A stretch of 64,000 nucleotides of DNA from an uncultured Nocardioides sp. (lineage in GTDB: Bacteria; Actinomycetota; Actinomycetes; Propionibacteriales; Nocardioidaceae), in assembly GCF_947488515.1 (NCBI RefSeq), contig NZ_CANKZF010000002.1:1090294-1154293 (forward strand), written 5' to 3'. Made by a program: the position numbers and the translations under genes. Shown here piece by piece: positions 1 to 8,911 of the stretch (position 1 is its first letter; each line of letters opens with the position of its first letter). The notes below the pieces were generated by a model that was not told the origin of the DNA, did no database searches, and saw only the letters and a list, made by a program, of their open reading frames with translations.

Positions 1-2
1 CC

Positions 3-1835
3 GTGAGCGAGCTCGGCATCCGGTCCGGAGACAACTCCAACGTGGTGCAGATGCTCGAGGAGGCGCTCCAGCGCCAGAGCCTGCTGCTGGTCCTCGACAA
101 CTTCGAGCACGTCGTGGAGGCCGCCGACCTCGTGGGGGACATGCTGCAGTGGTCCACCGACCTCCGGGTGCTGGTGACCAGCCGCGCGCGGCTACGCGTC
201 GCGGGTGAGCACGTCCACGAGGTGCACCCCCTGACCCTCGAAGGCGGGCACGGGACCGACGGCCTGGCCGACGCCATCGTCCTGTTCGACCAGGTCGCGA
301 CCGCGGTCGATCCCCACTTCGAGCTGGTCGACCACGTCGATGACGTCGCCGCGATCTGCCGTGCGGTGGACGGGCTGCCCCTGGCGATCGAGATCGCCGG
401 GGGACACCTGCGCACGCTGTCTCCCGCGCTGCTGCGCGAGCGGCTGACCAGCCGTCTGGGATCGGCGGCCGGCGCGGGGCGCGACCTGCCGGACCGGCAG
501 CAGACGATCCCGTCGACGATCGACTGGAGCCTGCAGCTGCTGGGCCCCGCGGAGCAGCGCCTGTTCGGGCTGTTCTCGGTCTTCCACGGCGACGTGCCGC
601 TGGAGGCCGTGGAGGCGGTGTGGGCGGACGGCGACGTGGTCGACCCGCTCAGCGTCCTGGTGGACCACAGCCTGGTGCGGCGTACGACCGGCTACCGCAA
701 CGAGCCGCGCTTCGGGATGCTCGCGCTCGTGCGGCACCACGCCGCCCGGCTGGCCGACGGGGACCGCGAGGCCGCCCGGGCCGGCCACGCGGCGTACTTC
801 TCGTCCTGGCTCGACGACCTCTACGAGCGCCGCTGGACCGACGCGACCTACCGCTGGCTCGACGACATCAGCGAGATGCTGCAGGAGGTGCGCGCGGCGC
901 ACGCGTGGGCGGCGCGGACCGGCGACCTGCCGCTGACCGCGCGCATCACCGCGGCGCTGGGCGCCTACTGGTTCCTCGAGGGCAACCACGCCGAGGGGCT
1001 GCGCTGGATCGACGAGATGCTCGCCGTGGAGGACCGGCTCGACCCCTACATCTCGGCACGGATCCACCTGGCGGCCGGGTTCATGGCGTTCCCCTCCAGC
1101 CGTCCAGAGGCACGCACCCACTGGGAGCGCGCGACGGTCCTGTTCCGGGAGCTGGGGGAGACCCGGCTCGTGGCCTACGGGCTCGCCGTCACCTCGGCGA
1201 CGTACATCGCGGACGTCGAGCAGACCGGGCTCGCCATGCGGACGAACGACGAGGCCCTCGCGCTGGGACGCGGTGTCGGCAGTCCTGCTCTCGTCGCACA
1301 GGTGCTCAACATCCGCGGCGAGCTGACGCGGGTCGCCGGGCGCGACGAGGAGGCGCGCGAGGCCTACGAGGAGGGCCTGCAGATCTCCGGCGACCTGGGC
1401 GACGAGATGTACGTCAGCGTGTTCCTCTCCAACCTCAGCTACCTGGCCGACCACCGGGGCGACCACGAGGAGGCCAGGCGGCTCACGCACCAGGCGCTGC
1501 GCATCTGCTGGTCGCAGGGCCGGCGGCTGATGGCGGCGTGGACCGTGTCCCAGCTGGCCGGGCCCGAGCACGCGCTGGGTCGCCCGGAGCTGGGGGCGGT
1601 GCTCGTCGGCGCGGGCGACGAGGCGCTGCGCGTCCTCGGCGCCCGGCGCCACCCCGGCGACGTGCCCGAGCACGACCGGGTCGTGGCCGCGCTCCGCAGC
1701 GCCCTGGGTGACGAGCGGTTCGAGGAGCTGCGCGCCGAGGGTGCGCAGCTCACCCTCGACCAGGTCCTCGCCCGCGTCCTCGACGGCGACGGCGGTGTGG
1801 AGGAACCTGTGCACGAACGTGTGGAGAACTGCTGA
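3..1835 (+). CDS. NB-ARC/TPR transcriptional-regulator ATPase, 5'-truncated by window edge
   Basis: C-terminal part of a large signalling ATPase of the AfsR/SARP or LuxR-MalT-like type. The visible part starts inside the nucleotide-binding domain: LLLVLDNFEH is the Walker B strand (about residues 27-36), VLVTSRARLRV follows as the sensor region, and GLPLAIE is the GxP motif of NB-ARC-like STAND ATPases. From about residue 260 to the end the sequence is helical and TPR-like (repeats with AxxxxxEAL patterns). No HTH is visible after the TPRs, so the DNA-binding domain, if there is one, lies upstream of the window. The frame is open to the first bases, so GTG at 3 is probably not the real start. 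The target is unknown. Confident in domain class, not in function. Confidence 0.8.
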   Translation: MSELGIRSGDNSNVVQMLEEALQRQSLLLVLDNFEHVVEAADLVGDMLQWSTDLRVLVTSRARLRVAGEHVHEVHPLTLEGGHGTDGLADAIVLFDQVATAVDPHFELVDHVDDVAAICRAVDGLPLAIEIAGGHLRTLSPALLRERLTSRLGSAAGAGRDLPDRQQTIPSTIDWSLQLLGPAEQRLFGLFSVFHGDVPLEAVEAVWADGDVVDPLSVLVDHSLVRRTTGYRNEPRFGMLALVRHHAARLADGDREAARAGHAAYFSSWLDDLYERRWTDATYRWLDDISEMLQEVRAAHAWAARTGDLPLTARITAALGAYWFLEGNHAEGLRWIDEMLAVEDRLDPYISARIHLAAGFMAFPSSRPEARTHWERATVLFRELGETRLVAYGLAVTSATYIADVEQTGLAMRTNDEALALGRGVGSPALVAQVLNIRGELTRVAGRDEEAREAYEEGLQISGDLGDEMYVSVFLSNLSYLADHRGDHEEARRLTHQALRICWSQGRRLMAAWTVSQLAGPEHALGRPELGAVLVGAGDEALRVLGARRHPGDVPEHDRVVAALRSALGDERFEELRAEGAQLTLDQVLARVLDGDGGVEEPVHERVENC

Positions 1836-2269
1836 GACCTGGGGACGGTGGGGGCCGCGCTGTGCACGACGCGCCGGAACTCGGAGTATGTGGAAATAGC
1901 CTTGCCGGAGGCCTTGCGGACGGTGTGACGCAGGGCATAGAACTCTCCCTACGCAGCCCCGCAAGGGGAGGCCGATGGCTCTGGACGACGAGTCCGCACG
2001 ACGGGAACCGGTACGCCGGGGAACGTCGCAGGCACCAGGTGATGAGGTGGCTGGGACGAGACGGACAGAGCGATCGACCGGGAACATCACACGACCGGTC
2101 ACCAGAAGGGCCCTTGGCGCTCATACCGCCGAGGGCCCTTCGCCTTTCCCCGGACGCCCTCTCGTCCTGCCCGTCCTGCGCCACCCGGCAGGTCTTGCCG
2201 AGGAAGTGGCGATCCGTCGGCAAATGCTGCCGTGGCCACCACGGCGGCCGGATCGGTTGAATCGTCCCC
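1836..2269. other. 434-base intergenic region without a supported gene
   Basis: No convincing CDS. Short frames here lack ribosome sites and family resemblance. It contains a CCCC-GCAA-GGGG hairpin with a GNRA-type tetraloop at 1957-1968 and a strong terminator-like stem at 2105-2141. The stretch between may be a structured leader, but I could not match it to a known riboswitch class. Confidence 0.5.
2105..2141 (+). terminator. 15-bp stem-loop, probable terminator before hyuA
   Basis: GAAGGGCCCTTGGCG (2105-2119) pairs with CGCCGAGGGCCCTTC (2127-2141), with one G-T wobble and a 7-base loop. A weak pyrimidine tract follows (CGCCTTTCCCC). It lies 128 bases before the next start codon, so it could end transcription of the upstream gene or act as a leader attenuator. 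Confidence 0.65.
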
Positions 2270-4357
2270 ATGAGCGCGCGGCGGATCAGGATCGGCATCG
2301 ACACCGGGGGCACGTTCACCGACGTGGTCGCCTTCGACGAGGACTCGGGTGAGCTGGTCACCACGAAGACCCCCAGCACGCCGGGCAACCCGGCAGACGG
2401 CTTCATCGCCGGCATCGAGAAGATCCTCGACATCGTCGGTGCCGGGGGCAGCGACATCACGGCCGTCTCGCACGGCACGACGGTGGCGACCAACAAGCTG
2501 CTCGAGGGCAAGGTCGAGGCGCTCGGCTTCATCACCACCGAGGGCTACGAGTTCATGCTCGAGATCGCCCGCCAGTCGGTGCCCGACGGCTACGGGAACT
2601 CCTACTTCTGGGTCAAGCCCGACCGCATCGTCCCGGCGGACCGGGTGCGCACGGTGGGTGGCCGACTCGACTTCACCGGTGCGGAGATCCGCCCCTTCGA
2701 CGAGGAGGCGGCCGTCGCGGCGGCCCGCTGGTTCAAGGACCAGGGCATCACCACCATCGGCGTCTGCCTGATCCATGCCTACGCCAACGACGCCCACGAG
2801 CTGCGGATGCGCGACATCCTGCGCCGCGAGCACCCCGACGCGATCGTCTCCATCTCGAGCGAGGTGCTCCGCGAGTACCGCGAGTACGAGCGCTCGATGA
2901 CCACGCTCGTCGACGCGGCCGTGAAGCCCAACGTCAGCCGCTACGTCACCAACATCTCCGACCGGCTGCTCGGGTTCACCGGCAACGAGATCCCGTTCTA
3001 CGTGATGAAGTCCAACGGCGGCGTGCTGTCGGCCGACGAGGTCGTCCACCAGCCGATCACGACGGTGCTGTCCGGCCCCGCGGCCGGCGCGCTGGGCGCC
3101 GCGCTGATCGCGAAGGTCGCCGGCTTCCCCAAGATCCTCACCTGCGACGGCGGCGGTACGTCGACCGACGTGTCCGTGGTCCTCGACGGCGAGCCGACCC
3201 TCACCACCGAGGGCACCGTCGGCGCCTACCCGAGCAAGATCCCGATGATCGACGTCGTGACCGTCGGCGCCGGTGGCGGCTCGATCGCGTGGCTGTCGCC
3301 CGAGGGCACCCTCAAGGTCGGCCCGCACTCGGCCGGCGCCGACCCGGGCCCGCTCTGCTACGCCAAGGGCGGCACCCAGCCGACCATCACCGACGCCCAC
3401 GTCACCCTCGGCCGGATCCCTCCCCACCTGCTGGGCGGCGAGATCCCGCTCGACGTGGAGGCGGCCCGGACGGGCATCGCCGACCTCGCCGAGCAGCTCG
3501 GCCTCGACTTCGAGCGCTGCGCCACCGGCATCCTGGAGATCTCGGCCTGGAACCAGGCCAACGCCCTGCGGCAGGTCAGCGTCAAGCGCGGCCTCGACGT
3601 CCGCGACTTCATGCTGACGACCTTCGGTGGCTCCGGGTCGCTGCTGGCCTGCCGGCTCGTGGACATCCTCGACCTCGCCGGCGTCGTCGTCCCCCCCAAC
3701 CCGGGCAACGTGAGCGCCTTCGGCCTGCTGACCGTCGACGTGAAGAACGACTACGTCCAGACCCACGTCGCCAAGGAGTCGACGCTCGACCACGCGGCCG
3801 TCCAGTCGATCCTCGACGACCTCACCGACCGGGCCCGGGAGGCGCTCGCCAAGGAGGGCTTCACCGCCGACCAGCACCGCTTCCAGCGCACCATCGACGT
3901 GCGCTACGTCGGGCAGGCCTTCGAGGTGCGGGTGGCCGCGCCGGAGGGCACCGTCGACGAGGCGTACGTCGAGCAGGTGGCCGAGACGTTCCACAGCGAG
4001 CACCACCAGCTCTACGGCTACGACTTCCGCGGCGACCGCGACCAGCAGGTCGAGTGGGTCAACTTGCGCGTGACCGGCATCGGCCCGATCACCCGGCCCG
4101 AGATCCCCACCCTCGACAAGGCCGAGGGCGACGTCCTCGAGCGCGCCGTCCGCAGCCGGCGCGAGGTCTGCTTCGACGCCGAGCAGGGCTACATCGACAC
4201 CCCGGTCGTCTGGCGCGCCGACCTCGGCGCCGGCGACACCTTCAGCGGACCGGCCATCGTCGAGGAGTTCGGCTCGACCATCCCCGTCCACCCCGGCTTC
4301 GAGGTCGTGGTCGACGACTGGGCCAACCTCGTGATCCGGAAGGAGTCGGCCCGATGA
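2270..4357 (+). CDS. hyuA: Hydantoinase/oxoprolinase family subunit A
   Basis: ATP-dependent amidohydrolase or carboxylase subunit of the HyuA / acetone-carboxylase-beta / 5-oxoprolinase superfamily, cytoplasmic, 695 aa. The N-terminus has the family phosphate-binding signature IDTGGTFTDVV (residues 9-19). A second actin-like ATPase motif, CDGGGTSTDVSVV, is near residue 295, and GAGGGSIAW near 335. Family length is about 680-720 aa, so it looks complete. ATG at 2270 is taken because the signature starts immediately after it. The stop overlaps the start of the B subunit by 4 bases (ATGA), typical of coupled hyuA-hyuB. The substrate (N-methylhydantoin, oxoproline, acetone-type or acetophenone-type) cannot be told from sequence alone. 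Confidence 0.9.
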   Translation: MSARRIRIGIDTGGTFTDVVAFDEDSGELVTTKTPSTPGNPADGFIAGIEKILDIVGAGGSDITAVSHGTTVATNKLLEGKVEALGFITTEGYEFMLEIARQSVPDGYGNSYFWVKPDRIVPADRVRTVGGRLDFTGAEIRPFDEEAAVAAARWFKDQGITTIGVCLIHAYANDAHELRMRDILRREHPDAIVSISSEVLREYREYERSMTTLVDAAVKPNVSRYVTNISDRLLGFTGNEIPFYVMKSNGGVLSADEVVHQPITTVLSGPAAGALGAALIAKVAGFPKILTCDGGGTSTDVSVVLDGEPTLTTEGTVGAYPSKIPMIDVVTVGAGGGSIAWLSPEGTLKVGPHSAGADPGPLCYAKGGTQPTITDAHVTLGRIPPHLLGGEIPLDVEAARTGIADLAEQLGLDFERCATGILEISAWNQANALRQVSVKRGLDVRDFMLTTFGGSGSLLACRLVDILDLAGVVVPPNPGNVSAFGLLTVDVKNDYVQTHVAKESTLDHAAVQSILDDLTDRAREALAKEGFTADQHRFQRTIDVRYVGQAFEVRVAAPEGTVDEAYVEQVAETFHSEHHQLYGYDFRGDRDQQVEWVNLRVTGIGPITRPEIPTLDKAEGDVLERAVRSRREVCFDAEQGYIDTPVVWRADLGAGDTFSGPAIVEEFGSTIPVHPGFEVVVDDWANLVIRKESAR

Positions 4358-6351
4358 CCGACGTCAGCACCCGCGCAGTGGACCCGGCCTACGTCACCGC
4401 CAGGCCGGTGAACCCGGCCGGCCTGCCGACCGCCTACGAGCACGGCGGCCGCCTCACGGCCGAGGGGTCGAGCGTCGACCCGATCCTGGTCGAGATCGTC
4501 CAGGGCACCCTCGCCAGCGTCGAGATGGAGGTGGAGACCGCGATCGGTCGCACCAGCCGCTCGCCGATGATCCGCGACGCCCACGACTTCCGCGCGGGCA
4601 TCCACGACCGCCAGCTGCGCAAGCTGACCGGCCGCTCCTACAGCGCGCTCGTGCACCCGATCGTGCGCGACTACCCGATCGAGGAGATGCGCGAGGGCGA
4701 CGTCTTCTTCCACAACGACGTCTACGAGTCCGAGGGCGGCATCGGCCACCTGCCCGACCTGTGCGTCACCGTGCCGGTCTTCCACGAGGGCGAGGTCGTC
4801 GCGTTCGTGCAGGCCTTCGGCCACCACGACGACATCGGCGGTGCCGTCCCGGGCTCGATGCCCAGCAACGCGACCACCGTCTACGAGGAGGGGCTGGCCG
4901 TCCCGCCGATCAAGCTGTGGGACGCCGGCGTGCCCAACAGGTCGGCGCTGCGGATCATGACCCGCAACTCGCGGATGCCCGACAGCCTCGCCGCCGACCT
5001 CGACGCCGAGTGCTCCGCCTGCCTGATGGGCGCGCGCCGGCTCGGCGAGCTGTTCGAGCGCTACGGCCGCGACGCGATCGAGACGTCGTTCGACGCGATC
5101 CTCGACACGACGACCGAGACCTACCGTCGCGAGATCCTGTCCAAGATCCCCGACGGCACCTACGTCTGGGAGGACTACGCCGAGCACGACGGCGTCGACG
5201 AGCCGCAGCTGCACACCCAGCGGATCACCCTGACCAAGGTCAGCGACGCCCCCGCCGACCCGGAGAACGGCCGGCCCGCCGGGCCGCGGCTGATCATCGA
5301 CTTCACCGGCACCAGCGCCCAGGCGAAGGGCCCGATCAACCACTGTGGCGACTACGTCGGCGGCAACTTCCTCAAGAAGTGGCTCGCGCCGATCCTGCGC
5401 AACCTCGCCGACACCCCCGAGCGGATGGCCGAGCTCGACGTCAACGAGGGCATCGTGCCGCTGATCGAGATGCGCTTCCCCGAGAAGGGCACCCTGCTCA
5501 CGCCGATCCACCCCGGCCCGACCAACGCCCGGACCTTCGTGATCCTGCGGCTGCTCGGCGTGCTCGCCGGCGTCGTGGCCAAGGCCGTCGACGGCAAGAT
5601 GCCGGCCGACCAGGAGACGATCCGCTACACCGGCGTCTACGGCAAGGACCTCGACGGCAACGACTACCTCATGCGCGAGGTGCTCGGCGGCGGCTCCGGC
5701 GGTCGCTACTACGCCGACGGCGAGGACACCATCCACGTCGTGCCCGACTCCCGCAACCTGCCGACCGAGTTCACCGAGTCGCGCTTCCCGTTCATCGTCG
5801 AGCGCCTCGGCCTGGCCCAGGACTCCGGCGGCGCGGGGGAGTTCCGCGGCGGCCTCGGCTACGAGAAGCACATCCGGATGCTCAAGGACGCGCACTTCAT
5901 GTCCATCGCCGACCGCTCGATCCTGGCCTGCTGGGGCGTGCGCGGCGGCAAGGCCGGCATGCCGTTCCAGGTCGTCATCGACCCCGGCGGCCCCGACGAG
6001 CGCGAGGTCGACGCCCTCGCCGACGCGGAGGAGATCAAGGCCGGCCAGCTCGTCCGGATCCGGACGACGGGTGGCGGCGGCTGGGGTGACCCGCTCGCCC
6101 GCGACCCGGAGTCCGTCGTCCGCGACGTGGTCTGGCGCAAGGTGTCGGCCGAGGCCGCGCTGCGCGACTACGGCGTGGTGCTGACCGGCTCCGCCGACGA
6201 CGAAACCCTGGGCTTCGACGACGCGGCCACCTCTGCCGAGCGCGCGGGTCGGGCCGCCTGGAGCAAGGACGACGACGCGTTCTTCGACCGTGGTCCGGGC
6301 TACGCCTCGCTGGCCGACGGCGCGGCCTTCGCCGAGGTCGACCGGGTCTGA
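4354..6351 (+). CDS. hyuB: Hydantoinase/oxoprolinase family subunit B
   Basis: Partner subunit of the upstream HyuA-type protein, 665 aa, cytoplasmic. It carries conserved HyuB stretches such as VEMEVETAIGRTSRSPMIRD, GHHDDIGG near residue 168 and a C-terminal GGGGWGDPL (about residues 571-579). The open frame extends far upstream inside hyuA, but ATG at 4354 overlapping the hyuA stop is the sensible start: it gives the family length and translational coupling. With HyuA it should form a heteromeric ATP-dependent enzyme acting on a cyclic amide or a ketone-like compound. The next gene, an NmrA-like reductase, starts 9 bases later and is probably co-transcribed. Confidence 0.9.
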   Translation: MTDVSTRAVDPAYVTARPVNPAGLPTAYEHGGRLTAEGSSVDPILVEIVQGTLASVEMEVETAIGRTSRSPMIRDAHDFRAGIHDRQLRKLTGRSYSALVHPIVRDYPIEEMREGDVFFHNDVYESEGGIGHLPDLCVTVPVFHEGEVVAFVQAFGHHDDIGGAVPGSMPSNATTVYEEGLAVPPIKLWDAGVPNRSALRIMTRNSRMPDSLAADLDAECSACLMGARRLGELFERYGRDAIETSFDAILDTTTETYRREILSKIPDGTYVWEDYAEHDGVDEPQLHTQRITLTKVSDAPADPENGRPAGPRLIIDFTGTSAQAKGPINHCGDYVGGNFLKKWLAPILRNLADTPERMAELDVNEGIVPLIEMRFPEKGTLLTPIHPGPTNARTFVILRLLGVLAGVVAKAVDGKMPADQETIRYTGVYGKDLDGNDYLMREVLGGGSGGRYYADGEDTIHVVPDSRNLPTEFTESRFPFIVERLGLAQDSGGAGEFRGGLGYEKHIRMLKDAHFMSIADRSILACWGVRGGKAGMPFQVVIDPGGPDEREVDALADAEEIKAGQLVRIRTTGGGGWGDPLARDPESVVRDVVWRKVSAEAALRDYGVVLTGSADDETLGFDDAATSAERAGRAAWSKDDDAFFDRGPGYASLADGAAFAEVDRV

Positions 6352-6359
6352 CGGGGCTG

Positions 6360-7037
6360 GTGGTGGCACGCGTCGCGGTCCTCGGTGGGCACGGGAAGAC
6401 CGGTCGCGCGGTCTGCTCGGCGCTCGCCGGCCGCGACGTCGAGGCCCGGCCGCTGGGGCGTGCCGACTGGCCGGACCTCGCGTCGGCGGTGGCCGGCTGC
6501 GAGGCGGCGTACGTCATCGCGCCCAACCTGCACCCCGACGAGCCGGCCTACGTCGCCTCCGCGCTTGCAGCGCTGGCCGGTGCCGGGATCGAGCGGGTGG
6601 TCTACCACTCGGTCGCCTCGCCCTACGCGCCCGCGATGCCGCACCACGTCGGCAAGGCGGTCAGCGAGGACCTGGTCCGGCGCAGCGGGCTCGGGTGGAC
6701 GATCCTCCAGCCCGGCGCCTACCTGCAGAACCTCGACCTCACCGGTCCGGTCGACCTGCCTTACTCGCCCGACGTCCGGTTCGGCTTCCTCGACCTCGCG
6801 GACCTCGGTCGCGCCGCGGCCGTCGTCCTGACCGAGCCCGGCCACGGGGGAGCGACGTACGAGCTCGCGACGCTCGTCGCGACCGTCCGTGAGCTCGCCG
6901 ACGAGGCGGGTGTCCCGGTGCGTCGGGTAGACGACCCCGGCGCCCACCCCTGGCTGTCGGCGATGTTCGCCTACTACGACGACCACGGGCTGCCCGTGGG
7001 CACGCACGTGCTGGACGCGCTGGTGCAGCGGCGCTGA
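6360..7037 (+). CDS. NmrA-like / atypical SDR NAD(P)-binding protein
   Basis: 225-aa Rossmann-fold protein. GTG at 6360 is followed at once by VAVLGGHGKTGRAV, the NAD(P)-binding glycine motif of NmrA/HSCARG-type atypical short-chain reductases. VVYHSVASPY and WTILQPGAYLQN are typical mid-domain motifs of this family. It is shorter than most members (280-300 aa) because the C-terminal substrate domain is compact. It lies 9 bases behind hyuB, so it probably shares the transcript and may act as a redox sensor or reductase in the same pathway. No substrate can be assigned. Confidence 0.75.
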   Translation: MVARVAVLGGHGKTGRAVCSALAGRDVEARPLGRADWPDLASAVAGCEAAYVIAPNLHPDEPAYVASALAALAGAGIERVVYHSVASPYAPAMPHHVGKAVSEDLVRRSGLGWTILQPGAYLQNLDLTGPVDLPYSPDVRFGFLDLADLGRAAAVVLTEPGHGGATYELATLVATVRELADEAGVPVRRVDDPGAHPWLSAMFAYYDDHGLPVGTHVLDALVQRR

Positions 7038-7092
7038 CCAGCCGCGCGCAATTGCAGGTGCGGCCGTGCGTCCCGTGCGGTGGAATGCCTGC

Positions 7093-7623
7093 ATGGGTGG
7101 AGTGGACGAGCCGGGGCTGCCGACGCTGTACGAGTGGGCGGGCGGCCTCGACCCGCTGCGCCGGATGATCGACTCCTTCTACGACCGCGTCGAGGCCGAC
7201 GACGCCCTGGCCGGCTTCTTCCCCGGTGGGGTCTCGCAGCGGCACCGGGAGCACGTCACCGACTGGTGGGCCGAGGTGCTCGGCGGCCCGACGACCTACA
7301 CCGATCGGCACGGCGGCTACGAGTCGATGCTCCGCCACCACGTGGGGCTCGACATCACCCCGGCGCAGCGGCACCGCTTCGCCGCCACGATGAGCCTTGC
7401 CGCCGACGACGCGGACCTCCCGCCCGACCCGGAGTTCCGCGCGGCGATCATCGGCTACCTCGAGTGGGGCACCCGGCTGGCGATGGAGAACTCCCGGCCG
7501 GGCGCGCTGGTGGTCGAGCACGCGCCCACACCGCGGTGGGGCTGGGGCGTCGCGCCGCCCTACCAGGGACGAATGGGAGGAGCACCGGATGACATCGCAC
7601 GACACGTACGCCGACCTCGGTGA
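7093..7623 (+). CDS. glbO: Group II truncated haemoglobin (trHbO-like)
   Basis: 176-aa truncated globin. Residues LYEWAGGLDPLRRMIDSFYDRV open the family: FY supplies the B10 tyrosine, FFPG the CD1 region, HREHVTDWW helix E, MLRHH the proximal F8 histidine, and WGTRLAME the G8 tryptophan diagnostic of group II. Likely binds O2 or other diatomic ligands, possibly with peroxidase-like detoxification. The frame opens at 7066, but ATG at 7093 is preferred because the globin fold starts just after it. The 3' end overlaps the next gene by 35 bases, and the tail beyond about residue 150 is unlike other globins, so the overlap may be the product of a lost stop. Confidence 0.82.
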   Translation: MGGVDEPGLPTLYEWAGGLDPLRRMIDSFYDRVEADDALAGFFPGGVSQRHREHVTDWWAEVLGGPTTYTDRHGGYESMLRHHVGLDITPAQRHRFAATMSLAADDADLPPDPEFRAAIIGYLEWGTRLAMENSRPGALVVEHAPTPRWGWGVAPPYQGRMGGAPDDIARHVRRPR

Positions 7624-8911
7624 GGCGGCCTGGCGCTGGGTGCTGGACCAGGTGCGGTGGGACGACGGGCCCTGGATCCCCGAGACCGTTCCGCACGACG
7701 GCGGTCCGCCCGAGGAGCGCGACGGGATGCACAGCGGCATCGGCGGGCTCGCCCACGTGCTGGCGGAGGTCCGCGAGACCAGGGCGTGGACCGAGGAGGA
7801 GCAGGCGCTGGCCGACGGGATCGTCGACCGGGTCCGGCGCGGACTCCCGACGACCGAGACGTACTCCTACTTCGACGGCCTCGTCAGCGACCTCGGCGTC
7901 CTCTCCGCGCTGGGCGCGGACGGTGCGTCGGACGCGGTCACGCGGCTCGCGGAGCTCGCCGGCGACGACGGCTGGGAGCAGCCGTGGATGGCGCCCCCGC
8001 GGTTCCCCCCGCACACCCGCATCAACGACGTCACCCTGGGCACGGCGGGCAACCTCCTCGGCGCGGTGTGGGCGCACCGGCACGGCACCCCGGGCGCGGC
8101 CGAGCTGGCCCACCGCACGGCCGACCTCCTGCTGGCGGAGGCGGAGCCGACCGAGGCCGGGACCAACTGGCCCTTCGTGCCGATGCGCTACACCGAGCAG
8201 GTGCGGGCCGAGCGCGGGGACCGGCAGATGCCCAACTGGTCGCACGGGCTGGCCGGGATCGCGGCCTCCCTCGCCGTCGCCGGCGTCGAGCTCGACCGCC
8301 CGGACCTGGTGGACGCGGCGCGCAGCGGCGCGGAGCACCTCGTCACCCTCGGTGACACGAGCGACGGCGGGTTCGTGGCACCCCACGTGATCCCGCCGGA
8401 CCCCGACATGGACGAGGTCACCTACAGCTGGTGCCACGGGCCGACGGGCACCTCCCTGCTCTTCACCGCCCTCGAGCGCGCCGGTGTCGCTGCGGTCGCG
8501 GAGGAGACGCCGGCGCAGTGGCACCGCCGCTGCCTGCACGCGATCCGCACCTCGGGCATCCCCGAACGCCGCCACCCGGGCTTCTGGGACAACGACGGGC
8601 GCTGCTGCGGCACCGCCGGTGTGGGCGAGGTGTTCCTCGACGCCTGGCAGCGCCTCGGGGTCGACGACGACCTCGTCTTCGCGCAGGTGCTGGGCGACGC
8701 TCTCGTGGATCGCGCGGTCGTGGAGGGCGACCGCGCCTGCTGGCGCTTCACCGAGCACCGCAACGACGACCCCCTGCTCCCGCCCGGCGTCGGTTGGATG
8801 CAGGGTGCGGCCGGCATCGCGACGTACCTCATGCGCCTCGCCCGCGTCCTGCGCGAGGGACGTACGACGCCCGCGGTCGCGCGCCTCGACACCTGGTGGA
8901 ACCTGCCGTGA
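7589..8911 (+). CDS. LanC-like (lanthionine synthetase C / LANCL-type) protein with CCG zinc motif
   Basis: 440-aa protein of the LanC alpha/alpha-toroid superfamily, probably cytoplasmic. Repeated GxxG turns are visible (HSGIGGLAHV, TLGTAGNLLGA, SHGLAGIAASL, WCHGPTGTSLL, CCGTAGVGEVF, MQGAAGIATYL), one per toroid layer. The zinc-site candidates are Cys282 (WCHG) and Cys339-Cys340 (RCCG). Classical LanC and LANCL have CHG at the second site, so here a Cys replaces the His. I see no lanthipeptide precursor, dehydratase or transporter nearby, so it is an orphan LanC-like protein, not part of a lanthipeptide cluster. The start overlaps the globin gene, and the stop overlaps the methyltransferase start (GTGA). 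Confidence 0.85.
   Translation: MTSHDTYADLGEAAWRWVLDQVRWDDGPWIPETVPHDGGPPEERDGMHSGIGGLAHVLAEVRETRAWTEEEQALADGIVDRVRRGLPTTETYSYFDGLVSDLGVLSALGADGASDAVTRLAELAGDDGWEQPWMAPPRFPPHTRINDVTLGTAGNLLGAVWAHRHGTPGAAELAHRTADLLLAEAEPTEAGTNWPFVPMRYTEQVRAERGDRQMPNWSHGLAGIAASLAVAGVELDRPDLVDAARSGAEHLVTLGDTSDGGFVAPHVIPPDPDMDEVTYSWCHGPTGTSLLFTALERAGVAAVAEETPAQWHRRCLHAIRTSGIPERRHPGFWDNDGRCCGTAGVGEVFLDAWQRLGVDDDLVFAQVLGDALVDRAVVEGDRACWRFTEHRNDDPLLPPGVGWMQGAAGIATYLMRLARVLREGRTTPAVARLDTWWNLP

Noticed and set aside
1884..2100. Possible riboswitch (guanidine, cobalamin, glycine or c-di-GMP type) ahead of hyuA
   Set aside because: Individual short motifs such as GGGAACCGG resemble pieces of cobalamin aptamers, but the full conserved core and order are missing for every class I could recall.
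192..2102. Long minus-strand frame (636 codons) opposite the TPR regulator
   Set aside because: Rich in Arg/Gly/His with no domains; it is the antisense shadow that GC-rich coding DNA creates. The plus strand has a clear ATPase/TPR protein.
2099..4291. Long minus-strand frame (730 codons) opposite hyuA
   Set aside because: Same reason: low-complexity Asp/Val/Gly/His composition, no start signals, and hyuA is well supported on the other strand.
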